A stretch of DNA of 64,000 bases from Streptomyces sp. CB01373 (lineage in GTDB: Bacteria > Actinomycetota > Actinomycetes > Streptomycetales > Streptomycetaceae), in NCBI RefSeq assembly GCF_002803075.1, contig NZ_NNBK01000006.1, forward strand, positions 62,001-126,000, in the 5' to 3' direction. Positions 1-7,868 of the stretch are shown piece by piece (positions within the stretch are counted from its first letter, which is position 1; each line of letters opens with the position of its first letter). Under the pieces are notes generated by a model. That model saw only the letters and a program-made list of their open reading frames with translations, did no database searches and was not told where the DNA came from. The translations under genes and the position numbers were made by a program.

Positions 1-2
1 TG

Positions 3-1043
3 CTCGCGGCCGCGCCCGTGGGCAGGGGACGTCTGGTGGACGCCGCGTCCGTGCTGCCGGTGCTGGCCGCCGTGGCGCCCTCCGTGCTGTCCGGCACGGA
101 CACCGCGACCGTGGTGGAGCTCGCCGACCCGCTGGAGCCGCAGGCCGTGCTCACCCGGCTGCGCGCGGCCGCGGCGGCGCCCGGCCCGCTGACCGTGTTC
201 GTCGCCGGACAGCTCCAGCTCGACCGCCGCCAGCGTCTGCTCCACCTGGCGCTCGCCCGCACCGCACCGGCGACCGTCCGCTACACGGCCCTGCCCTGGC
301 ACTGGCTGCGCGAGGAACTGCGGCTGCGCCCGGACGGCACGACCACGGTCGTGGCCGATCTGCACGCGGACGCGGAGAGCTGGGCGCTGCTGCGCGGACG
401 CCCCCTGGACTGCGGGCGCAACATCGCCCTGTACGGCCGGGTCGCACCACCGCCGGCCCGGCGCACGGTGGCGGCACCGGCGTACATGAGGGCGGTGGCG
501 ACGATCCTTCGCAGCGGGCACCGGCCGCCGCCTGCGGAGCTGCACGAGCAGGCGCTGTCGCGGCTCACCGAGGAGGACGGCCGCCCCGGCCTCGTACTCA
601 CCGCGCCCGGCCCGGTGCCGGCCGACCCGCACACGGCCATCGCCGCCTGCGTGCGGTCCGGCCGGCACGGCGACGCCGACGCGCTCGCCGCCCGCTGGGA
701 GCGGGCCGCCGCCCTCGCGCACGGAGCGGCCTCCGAGGACGCGCTGCACTGGGCCGAGGTCCGCGCGGACCTGGCGATGTTCGCGGGCGACGCCGCCCGC
801 AGCTGCCGGGCCTGGCTGACGGTGGCCGCCACCCGCCTGGACATGGGCCAGGCCGCCGACGCCGTGCCGGTCGAGACAGCCGTCGACCGTGCCCACCACC
901 AGTGGGGGCTGATCCACGACCCCGGACGTGCCCGCGAACTCGGGTCGGTGCTCGCAGAGTTGCGCGGCCGGGTGCCGGGCCGGCGACAGGGCGCCCTTGA
1001 CCATGTGCGCCGCCAGCTCAGCCAGTTGCAGGCACAGGCCTGA
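3..1043 (+). CDS. Caspase-like fold (probably inactive) plus helical repeat protein, 5' partial
   Basis: The frame is open from the window edge, so the true start is probably upstream; a GTG at 18 is the first candidate inside. Roughly the first 150 residues look like the core of a caspase-type domain. A hydrophobic strand ending VFVAG stands where the active His strand (CYFAGHG in the caspase two genes downstream) would be, and a later strand VVADLHADAES stands where ILDCCYAG would be. Both catalytic residues are absent, so if the match is right this is a pseudoenzyme. The C-terminal 150 residues are alanine-rich helices resembling TPR-type repeats. It lies 141 bases ahead of an EACC1-type gene on the same strand, so it may belong to that system. 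The family was not recognised by name; the fold call is inference from pattern and context. Confidence 0.6.
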   Translation, partial: LAAAPVGRGRLVDAASVLPVLAAVAPSVLSGTDTATVVELADPLEPQAVLTRLRAAAAAPGPLTVFVAGQLQLDRRQRLLHLALARTAPATVRYTALPWHWLREELRLRPDGTTTVVADLHADAESWALLRGRPLDCGRNIALYGRVAPPPARRTVAAPAYMRAVATILRSGHRPPPAELHEQALSRLTEEDGRPGLVLTAPGPVPADPHTAIAACVRSGRHGDADALAARWERAAALAHGAASEDALHWAEVRADLAMFAGDAARSCRAWLTVAATRLDMGQAADAVPVETAVDRAHHQWGLIHDPGRARELGSVLAELRGRVPGRRQGALDHVRRQLSQLQAQA

Positions 1044-1056
1044 CACGGCTCTCGTA

Positions 1057-1087
<31 letters not shown>

Positions 1088-1184
1088 CGGACCCGGCCCC
1101 GGTCTCGCCGCGGACGATACGAGTGCGGTGTGGCCGAAACGCGCCCTCCCGGGGAGTTGTGCCCCGCTGCCAGAATGGTGAGTT

Positions 1185-1547
1185 ATGGCTGAGGGGGATG
1201 GCGTGGCCGGCCGAGGTGTACGGGTCCGGCTGGACGGAAGTGCGAGCAGCAAGGACATCGGCGCGCTGAAGGCGTGGCTGGAGCGGGAGAAACCGCTCGA
1301 AGAACTGGTCCGGCAGGGGCTGCTGCGGATCGACGAGCGGCCGCGCTCGGACGTGCCGCCCGGCCGCATGGGCGCCGGCATGGAGATCCTGCTGTTCCTG
1401 CTCGGCGCGGCCGCCGAATCCGCGTTCGACGAGCTGGTGGCGCAGACCAAGCGGGCGGTGGCGGCCTGGCTGGAGAACCGCCGCCGGGTGGAGTCCGGCG
1501 ACTCACCCGAGACCCACGTCGATCCGGTGCACCCCGACGAGGAGTAG
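1185..1547 (+). CDS. EACC1-type effector-associated constant component
   Basis: A 120-residue soluble protein. It has an N-terminal strand (RVRLDG), a helix ending in KAWLER, a central segment with GRMGAGMEILLFLLG, and a C-terminal amphipathic helix ending AAWLENRRR with an acidic tail. This layout matches what I know of EACC1 proteins, described computationally as constant partners of varied effectors, including caspases, in actinobacterial conflict systems. The gene sits four bases upstream of the caspase gene; the GGAG that serves that GTG start overlaps the end of this gene (1541-1544). The pairing with an EACC1-type caspase supports the name more than the short sequence does. The likely role is an adaptor or regulator of the caspase; no enzymatic residues are visible. 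ATG at 1185 has only a weak Shine-Dalgarno sequence. Confidence 0.7.
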   Translation: MAEGDGVAGRGVRVRLDGSASSKDIGALKAWLEREKPLEELVRQGLLRIDERPRSDVPPGRMGAGMEILLFLLGAAAESAFDELVAQTKRAVAAWLENRRRVESGDSPETHVDPVHPDEE

Positions 1548-1551
1548 CCCC

Positions 1552-4380
1552 GTGGACCGCTTCGACCCGCGGGGGCGGGTGAACCGGGCGCTGCTGGTCG
1601 GTGTGGAGGAGTACGAGCACACCCAGCCGGACGATCCGGAGGGCGTGCCCGGCCAACTGCCGGCCGTCCGGCACAACCTGAGGCGGCTGGAGGGCGTGCT
1701 GCGCCGGGGCGGGATCTTCGGCGCGCACGGCGCGCGGAACGGCGACGGCGGGCAGAGCGACGGCGGCGGGCAGGAGGACGGCGGCGGGCAGGAGGACGGC
1801 GGCGGGCGGGACGGGATCACCGTCCTGCGCTCGCCGTCCCTGGACCAGTTCAGCGAGGCGCTGCGCACCGCCGCCCAGGACGCCGAGGGGCTGCTGCTGT
1901 GCTACTTCGCCGGGCACGGCGCCGTGCCGAGCGCGGGCAACGAGCTGTTCCTCCAGATGCGCAACGCGCGCGTGGTCGCCGGCGGCCGGGCCGTGTTCCC
2001 GGGCGCGGACGCGTTCACCGGGGTGCTCACCGTGCTCGCCGGGAGCCAGGCCGAGCGGATCGTGGTGATCCTCGACTGCTGCTACGCGGGTAACGCCGCC
2101 AAGGTGTGGCACGACTTCGCCGACCGCCGGCACCGGATCCTGCTGCTGATGAGCGTGCAGGCCAACCGGCTCATCGACTCGGGCGACGGCACGAGAGCCA
2201 CCCCGTTCACCGAAGAACTCGTGCAACTCCTCGACATTGACGAGGAGTTGTCCTTTGTGGAGCTGTCCGACCAATTGCGCGGGCAGATGGCCGAAGCAGG
2301 CCGCAGGACCCCGCTCGGGGACCTGTGGGAGCCGCAGTCCGCCGCCGAGCCGGGTATGGACGTGCTGCTGACGGCGCGAGAGGACGGGCGGGAGGACGGG
2401 CGGAAGGGCGAGCAGGAAGACGGGCCGGAGGGCGGGCAGGAACAGGACGACGGGTTGGAGCAGCCGTCCCCGACCCCATCGGACCCGGCGCAGTCGTCCG
2501 AGGAGCCCGCGCCCTCGGCGCAGTCCTCCGAACAGCCGCCGCCCACCGGGCCGCCGGACGGGCGGTCCGGCTCCGAGCCCGCGGCCGGCACGGGGAGCCC
2601 GGTCCGCTTCCTGGTGGACCTGCTCGCCGCGCTGCGCGCCCGGACGCGTGCCGTGATCGGCTGGTTCGCCGGACTGCGCACCAGGACCCGGGTCGTGGTG
2701 AGCGCGCTGCTGGCGCTCGCGCTTGCCGCGCTCGGTGCCGGCGGCTACGAACTCGTCGGGCCCGGCGGCGGCCACTCCTGCGCGCCGCCGCTCGAACTGC
2801 GCCTGCTGACCGACCCCGACCTGGAACCGACGGTACGGGCCGCCGCGGACGCCTATCTGACCTCGCGGGCCAACACCACCGGGCACGGCTGCCGCCGCAG
2901 CGGCATCACCGTCTACAGCGCGGGCGCGACCGCCACGGTCACCGCGCTGCGCCGGGAGAGCGACGCCTGGCAGGAACCCCGCGTGGAGGACACCAACCCC
3001 CAGCGGGACATCGGGCCGCAGCCGGACGTGTGGATCCCCGCCTCGGGCACCGGGGCGGCCCGGGTCGCCACCGACTGGACCACCCGCAGCTACGTCGAAC
3101 TCCATCCGGACGAGGCGCCGTTCGTGTACTCGCCCGTCGTGCTCGCCGTGCCGCAGGACCTCGCCGGGGCCCGGCTCGACGAGCGCGTCGGGCTGCCGCT
3201 GTCCCGGCTGACCGCGAACCTGACGAAGCAGGACCGCAACGCCGGAGTGCTGCGACCGGACCCGGAGTTCACCGACTCCGCCCTGCTGGCGACCATCGGC
3301 CTGTACGGCTCCACCACCGACTCGCGCGCCGCCGAGCAGCGCGTGCGCCCCGCGGGACCGCCCTCGCCGACCGCCGCCGCGCTGCTGTGCGCGCTGCCGG
3401 CCGACCGCGCCGCGGACGGCCGCACCGCCGCGCTCGTCCCGGAGTTCCTGCTCAGGAGCGGCGTGGGCTGCGCGCGGAAGACCCGCGTGCCGCGGACCGC
3501 CGAGTACCCCGTCGACGTACCGGCGCTGACACCCACCTTCGTGCGGGTCCGCTGGGAGGGCGGCGACCTGGACGCGGCGGTGCGGGACGACGCCGTCGGC
3601 CGCTTCCGCACCTGGCTCACCGGAGAGGACGGCCTGGCCGCGTTCGCCGCCGCCGGCTTCCGGTCGGCGACGGAATCCGGCCACCGGCTGCTCGACACGG
3701 ACCACGTCGGTGCGGGCGTGCTGCGCGGCCCCAGCCCGCTGCCGGGCGCGGCCCACGGGACGGAGATGGAGGACGCCCTCACGCGGTACCGCAGCGCCCA
3801 CGGCCCCGGCCGGGTCCTCTACCTCCTCGACAGCTCCGGTTCGATGAACACGCGGTGGCTGGGGCCCAGCGGCGGCCCCGGCATCCTGAAGCAGTCCCTG
3901 GGCGGGCTCGGCGCCCAGGACGACTACGGGGTGTGGGCGGTCTACGGCGCCGGTGGCGACCGGTCCCACCAGGAGCTGCTTCCCTACGGGCACCACCGCC
4001 GCGCTGACGCCGAACACGTCGTCGACACCGAGGCGCGGGTGCGCGACGCCGAGGCCGACCCGCACGCGGCGCTGCTCGACGCGCTGGACGACATGGCAGG
4101 GCGCGGCAACGACGACCAGCGGCCGCAGCTGATCGTCTACATCACCGACGACGAGGACAACAACCGGCTGACCGGCAAGAACCTGGACGAGGTGCTGGCC
4201 CGGGCGCGGAAGGCGAAGGTGCCGGTGGACATGGTGTCCCTGGTCAGCGGCTCCTGCGACGCGGACCGGCCGGACGCCCGGATCGCCGAGGCGAGCGGCG
4301 GCCGCTGTCTGGACGCGGGCGACGATCCCGGCCGGGGCCTGCGCGACGAGGTCGCCCGAGTGGGGACGGGGGAGCACTGA
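1552..4380 (+). CDS. Membrane-spanning caspase fused to solute-binding and vWA domains (EACC1-associated type)
   Basis: A 942-residue protein. Residues about 10-230 form a clan CD caspase domain, with catalytic His122 in YFAGHGAV and Cys177 in ILDCCYAG. A Gly/Gln/Glu/Asp repeat (residues 66-84) lengthens an early loop. Residues 270-350 are a low-complexity, Asp/Glu/Pro/Ser-rich linker. A single membrane helix at about 380-400 (SALLALALAALGAGG) should place the caspase inside and the rest outside the cell. Outside are a periplasmic-binding-like domain (about 410-720) and a vWA domain with a MIDAS motif DSSGS near residue 759. The inferred role is sensing an external ligand or partner and driving an internal protease. 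The GTG start has GGAG upstream. The stop overlaps the next gene's ATG by one base (TGATG), so the two are translationally coupled. Confidence 0.85.
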   Translation: MDRFDPRGRVNRALLVGVEEYEHTQPDDPEGVPGQLPAVRHNLRRLEGVLRRGGIFGAHGARNGDGGQSDGGGQEDGGGQEDGGGRDGITVLRSPSLDQFSEALRTAAQDAEGLLLCYFAGHGAVPSAGNELFLQMRNARVVAGGRAVFPGADAFTGVLTVLAGSQAERIVVILDCCYAGNAAKVWHDFADRRHRILLLMSVQANRLIDSGDGTRATPFTEELVQLLDIDEELSFVELSDQLRGQMAEAGRRTPLGDLWEPQSAAEPGMDVLLTAREDGREDGRKGEQEDGPEGGQEQDDGLEQPSPTPSDPAQSSEEPAPSAQSSEQPPPTGPPDGRSGSEPAAGTGSPVRFLVDLLAALRARTRAVIGWFAGLRTRTRVVVSALLALALAALGAGGYELVGPGGGHSCAPPLELRLLTDPDLEPTVRAAADAYLTSRANTTGHGCRRSGITVYSAGATATVTALRRESDAWQEPRVEDTNPQRDIGPQPDVWIPASGTGAARVATDWTTRSYVELHPDEAPFVYSPVVLAVPQDLAGARLDERVGLPLSRLTANLTKQDRNAGVLRPDPEFTDSALLATIGLYGSTTDSRAAEQRVRPAGPPSPTAAALLCALPADRAADGRTAALVPEFLLRSGVGCARKTRVPRTAEYPVDVPALTPTFVRVRWEGGDLDAAVRDDAVGRFRTWLTGEDGLAAFAAAGFRSATESGHRLLDTDHVGAGVLRGPSPLPGAAHGTEMEDALTRYRSAHGPGRVLYLLDSSGSMNTRWLGPSGGPGILKQSLGGLGAQDDYGVWAVYGAGGDRSHQELLPYGHHRRADAEHVVDTEARVRDAEADPHAALLDALDDMAGRGNDDQRPQLIVYITDDEDNNRLTGKNLDEVLARARKAKVPVDMVSLVSGSCDADRPDARIAEASGGRCLDAGDDPGRGLRDEVARVGTGEH
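1747..1800 (+). repeat. Three 18-bp tandem repeats inside the caspase gene
   Basis: Three consecutive 18-base units, the last two identical and the first with a few changes, encode Gly-Gly-Gly-Gln-(Glu/Ser)-Asp. A partial fourth unit follows. Repeats of this size can change copy number by slippage without breaking frame. They lie between early elements of the caspase fold, so they would alter a surface loop. Confidence 0.85.
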
Positions 4381-5768
4381 TGGCACGACGACCGGCCGTG
4401 ACGCTCGCCCGGCTGCTGGTGCTGCCGCTGCTCGCGGCCACCGCCTGCACCGGGGGCGGGCCACGGGACGGGCAGACGCCCGCCGCCGACGTGCCCGGGG
4501 ACATCGTGGTGGCCAGCGGCCGGGACGTGACCGGCAAGAACGGCGTCCGCCAGCAGCTCATCGACGCCTGGAACCGGCAGCAGGAACAGCAGGACTCCGG
4601 CTACCACGCCCGGCTCGTGGAACTGCCGGGCTCCGCCGACCAGCAGCGCAGCCAGCTGCTGGGCGCGCTCCAGTCGGGCAGCGCCCACTACGACGTGGTC
4701 AACCTGGACGTCACCTGGGTGCCGGAGTTCGCCGAGGCGGACCTGGTCACGCGGCTGTCCGACGAGGCCGTCGACGGCGACGTCATCGAGTCCGTGGCCG
4801 GCACCGCCCGCTGGAAGGACAAGGTGTACGCGGTGCCGTTCAACAGCGACGTCGGTCTGCTCTACTACCGGCGCGACTATCTGAGCCGGGCGGGCGTCCA
4901 GCGGACCGACCCGGACGCGATCCGCACCTGGCACGACCTGCTCGGGCTCGGCGACACCCTCGACGCGCGCCCGCCCAAGGGGTACGAGAAGCTCTGGACC
5001 ACGCAACTGGCCGCCTACGAGGGCCGTACGGTCAACGCCGTGGAGGCGTTCGCCTCGGTGACCGACGACTTCGCGCTCACCGACGCCTCCGGCCGCTACA
5101 GCGGCGATCTGCGGGAGCTGACCGACGGCATCGCGGAGCTGCGCCGGCGCACCGACAAGCCGTACACCCTGGACAGCGCCCTGAGTTCCGACGAGGCGTC
5201 CTCGCTCAGCGACTTCGAGAACGGCCGCACCGCCTTCCTGCGGCAGTGGCCGTACGCCTACGGCACGCTGCACCAGAGTTTCACCGAGCAGCAGCTCGGC
5301 GTGGCCCGGCTGCCCGGCAGGGCGGTGCTCGGCGGGCAGAACCTGGCGGTGACCCGGTCCTCGCAGCGGGCCGGGAAGGCGGCCGAGCTGATCACGTTCC
5401 TCACCAGCCCCCAGAGCGAACGCTGCCTGCTGGACGCGGGCTTCGCCGCCACCCGTACGTCGGCGTACACCGACGACCACGTCCGCTGCGAGGCCCCCTC
5501 GGGCTCGGGCGGTTCGCCGTCGGCCTCGCCCACCGGCGAGAGCACCGACCGCGTGCCCCGCGACGCGGCCGGCCGTCCCGGTTACGCCCGCGGCATCCTG
5601 CTGCCCGCCCTCCAGCGGGCGGTCTCCCGCCCGCGCACCCCGCTCTACGGGGCGTTCACCCAGACCTTCACCGCCGAGCTGGGCGCCCTGTTCACCGACG
5701 ATCCGCCCAGTGACGCGGTGCTGGCCGGCCGGCTCGACGAGGCGCTGCGCCGGGCCCTGCCAGGCTGA
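4380..5768 (+). CDS. Extracellular solute-binding lipoprotein, family 1 type, coupled to the caspase gene
   Basis: A 462-residue lipoprotein. The signal peptide ends in LAATACTGG, with Cys23 the likely lipidated residue. The mature part has the fold of ABC sugar-type binding proteins: an early strand DIVVASGRDVTG, a YDVVNLDVTWVPEFAEADLV segment, and VPFNSDVGLLYYR, which is typical of this family. A C-terminal extension carries a Ser/Pro/Gly stretch near residues 375-390. No permease or ATPase gene is adjacent, so transport is unlikely to be its job. Its ATG overlaps the stop of the caspase-SBP-vWA gene, and that partner has its own binding-protein-like ectodomain. I infer that it presents a ligand to, or interacts with, the outside part of the membrane caspase. 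Confidence 0.85.
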   Translation: MARRPAVTLARLLVLPLLAATACTGGGPRDGQTPAADVPGDIVVASGRDVTGKNGVRQQLIDAWNRQQEQQDSGYHARLVELPGSADQQRSQLLGALQSGSAHYDVVNLDVTWVPEFAEADLVTRLSDEAVDGDVIESVAGTARWKDKVYAVPFNSDVGLLYYRRDYLSRAGVQRTDPDAIRTWHDLLGLGDTLDARPPKGYEKLWTTQLAAYEGRTVNAVEAFASVTDDFALTDASGRYSGDLRELTDGIAELRRRTDKPYTLDSALSSDEASSLSDFENGRTAFLRQWPYAYGTLHQSFTEQQLGVARLPGRAVLGGQNLAVTRSSQRAGKAAELITFLTSPQSERCLLDAGFAATRTSAYTDDHVRCEAPSGSGGSPSASPTGESTDRVPRDAAGRPGYARGILLPALQRAVSRPRTPLYGAFTQTFTAELGALFTDDPPSDAVLAGRLDEALRRALPG

Positions 5769-5800
5769 GCGCGAGCACTCCGAAAGACCGCCTCGGGCCG

Positions 5801-5968
5801 CTAGTGCTGTGACCGGAAAGGTTCACCGGCTCGCGACGCCCGGCACGGCACCTCGCCGCGTTGTCGCATCACCCGAGTACATCCAGTACACGGGCGATGC
5901 TCCGCCTTGCGATGCACCGCACCGGACGCCGCGAGCTTTCCGGCAAACCTTTCCGGTCACACCGCTAG
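5801..5968. mobile_element. 168-bp CTAG-bounded palindromic element (MITE-like)
   Basis: The element begins CTAGTGCTGTGACCGGAAAG and ends with the imperfect reverse complement (CTTTCCGGTCACACCGCTAG), so the terminal inverted repeats are about 22 bases with CTAG at both outer ends. The centre is itself an imperfect hairpin (CCCGAGTAC...GTACACGGG). It encodes no protein. From general knowledge, similar non-coding inverted-repeat elements are scattered in Streptomyces genomes; a transposase in trans is presumed. It fills most of the gap between the lipoprotein gene and a minus-strand small frame. Confidence 0.75.
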
Positions 5969-6129
5969 CGGGTCTGCACGGCCTGCGGGGCGGGGACCGG
6001 GTCGGACGAGGCCACCGGTCCGGCGTTGGCCGCCGCGATCAGGGCGGCCACGGCTATGAGGGCCGCGCCGAATCCTCTGACGCAACGTGCGGAGAAGTGT
6101 CCTTGGCGCGCGACAGTGCGTCCGAGCAC
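5965..6129 (-). CDS. Possible small secreted peptide, 54 residues, ending in the repeat element
   Basis: From GTG at 6129 the frame encodes Arg-rich N-terminal residues, then GFGAALIAVAALIAAANA, a good signal-peptide core with an Ala-x-Ala-like cleavage site, and a short Pro/Ser/Ala tail. GAGG lies about 10 bases upstream of the GTG. The TAG stop is contributed by the CTAG end of the palindromic element, so the original 3' end may have been lost. No family was recognised and it could be chance coding. The rest of the 5969-6306 stretch shows nothing else beyond the presumed promoter of the XRE regulator. Confidence 0.35.
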   Translation of the reverse strand: MLGRTVARQGHFSARCVRGFGAALIAVAALIAAANAGPVASSDPVPAPQAVQTR

Positions 6130-6306
6130 GGCAACCGACCTCGCAACGACAGTGATGGATTAAGCGCGTTTAACGCTGTCTCCAACGTAGGGGGTGAAAA
6201 GGCCGAACGGAAAGGCCGCCAGGGTGAGTTGGGGGTCGCTGGGCGTAAGGTCCGGTGCTGACCCCGGGTCAGTCCTGCACGGCTCGTCACCAGGCGGCTT
6301 GCTGGC

Positions 6307-7662
6307 ATGATGAAGCGCATGGCGAAGCGGGACGACCCGGAGACCATCGGGCGCAGGGTGCAGCGGCTACGGCGAGAACAGGGCCTGACCCAGCGGCAGT
6401 TGGCGGAGCCGGCGTACACCCCCGCGTACATCTCCACGCTTGAGGCGGGCCGGGTCCGGCCCTCCGACGATGCGCTCAGGCACGTCGCCGAGCGGCTCGG
6501 GGTCGCCTTCGACGAGCTCGCCACCGGACGCCCCGCCCATCTCGCCACCGACCTGCGTCTGAGGCTGACCGAGGCCCGGCGCACGCTCGCCACCGGGGAG
6601 TCCGAGAAGGCGGCCGAGCAGTACACCCGGCTGCTGGCGGAGGCCGAGGAGCACGAACTCGTCGACGTCCAGGCCGAGGCGCTGCTCGGGCTCGGCGAAT
6701 GCGCCCTGGAGACCGGCGAGCTGGAGAGCGGCCGCCAGTTCTTCGAACGCTCGGAGCAGGCACTCGCCGACGCGCCGCTGCCCGCCCGCGTCCCCGCGCT
6801 GCGCGGCCGCGCCGTCTCCCACTACCTGGCGGGGGAGCTGCGGTACGCCGTCTACCTGATGGAGTCCACCCTCGACGAGCTCAACCGGGGCGGGCTGCAC
6901 GACCCGGACGCGCTGCTGCTGCTCTACGCCGGTGTCATCGGGCCGTACATGGACATGGGGGCGCACGCGCGGGCGGCCCAGGCCGCCGAGTTCGCGCTCG
7001 CGCTTGCCCCGCAGGCCGGCGATCCCGCGCTGGTGGCCCGGATGCACCGGTCGGTGGCGCGCACCCTGCTCGCCGAGGGCCGTATCGCCGAGGCCGACGC
7101 CTCGCTCGCCAAGGCCGCCGAGCTGTACCGGACCCTCCAACTGCGCACCGAACTCGCCAACTGCCACTGGATGCGCGGCTACGTCTGCGCCCAGAACGGC
7201 GAACTGGAGTTCGCCGAAAAGGAGTTGAGAGCCGCCCAGGCCATGCTGTCCGCCAAGCGGGCCGCGCTCTACACCAGCCAGGTCGCGGTCGAGCTGGCCG
7301 ACGTCCTGCACCGGCGCGGCAAGTCGGAGGAGGCGGCCGAGCTGCTGCGGAACGTCCTCGGCGACCTCTCCCCCGAGCGGGGCGCCGTGCACGCCGCCGC
7401 CGCGCACCGGCTGCTCGGCATCATCGCCGAGGACGCCCGTGACACCGAGGCCGCCGAGGAGCACTACGTACGGGCGCTGAGCCTGCTGGAGCGGGCGGGC
7501 GCCGTCGGTGACCTGGCCGACCTGTGCCGCCTCCTCGGCGACCTGCTGCGCCGCACCGGCCGTGTGGAGGCCGCCCTGGACGCCTATCGCACCGGCCTCG
7601 GCCACCGCACCGCTCCCGGCACCACGACCCTGGGCCCGGCCCCGGCGCAGCCGCCGCTGTGA
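6307..7662 (+). CDS. XRE-family regulator with TPR domain
   Basis: A 451-residue protein. Residues about 10-65 form a helix-turn-helix of the XRE type (IGRRVQRLRREQGLTQRQLA... YISTLEAGRVRPS). The rest is a long array of helical pairs consistent with TPR repeats, roughly residues 75-440, rich in A-E-L patterns. Such proteins are DNA-binding regulators whose TPR part senses a partner or peptide. Three start codons (ATG 6307, 6310, 6319) lie together with no strong Shine-Dalgarno, so translation may be leaderless or near-leaderless. No obvious target gene is adjacent; the next gene, a GAF-ANTAR protein, starts about 200 bases downstream. Confidence 0.85.
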   Translation: MMKRMAKRDDPETIGRRVQRLRREQGLTQRQLAEPAYTPAYISTLEAGRVRPSDDALRHVAERLGVAFDELATGRPAHLATDLRLRLTEARRTLATGESEKAAEQYTRLLAEAEEHELVDVQAEALLGLGECALETGELESGRQFFERSEQALADAPLPARVPALRGRAVSHYLAGELRYAVYLMESTLDELNRGGLHDPDALLLLYAGVIGPYMDMGAHARAAQAAEFALALAPQAGDPALVARMHRSVARTLLAEGRIAEADASLAKAAELYRTLQLRTELANCHWMRGYVCAQNGELEFAEKELRAAQAMLSAKRAALYTSQVAVELADVLHRRGKSEEAAELLRNVLGDLSPERGAVHAAAAHRLLGIIAEDARDTEAAEEHYVRALSLLERAGAVGDLADLCRLLGDLLRRTGRVEAALDAYRTGLGHRTAPGTTTLGPAPAQPPL

Positions 7663-7868
7663 CAGCCGTGGCCTGGGCGGATCGCGTCATCCGGGGGCGA
7701 TTTCCGGGCGGTTTCCCGGTATGGGCCGGGGGTACCCGCCGCGTGCCCGGGCCGGGGACGCGCGTACGTGCGGTTCTCCTCGTTCGGCGTGTGCGGGTGC
7801 GTCCGGTCCTGGCGAGGTGCGCGGACGGGCGACGACGGCCGCGCCGATGACGTGAGGAGGCGGTGGCC

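Noticed and set aside
1183..4464. A 1,093-codon minus-strand frame over the caspase gene
   Set aside because: Mirror frame of a gene with clear caspase, membrane and vWA motifs; no ribosome-binding site or domain.
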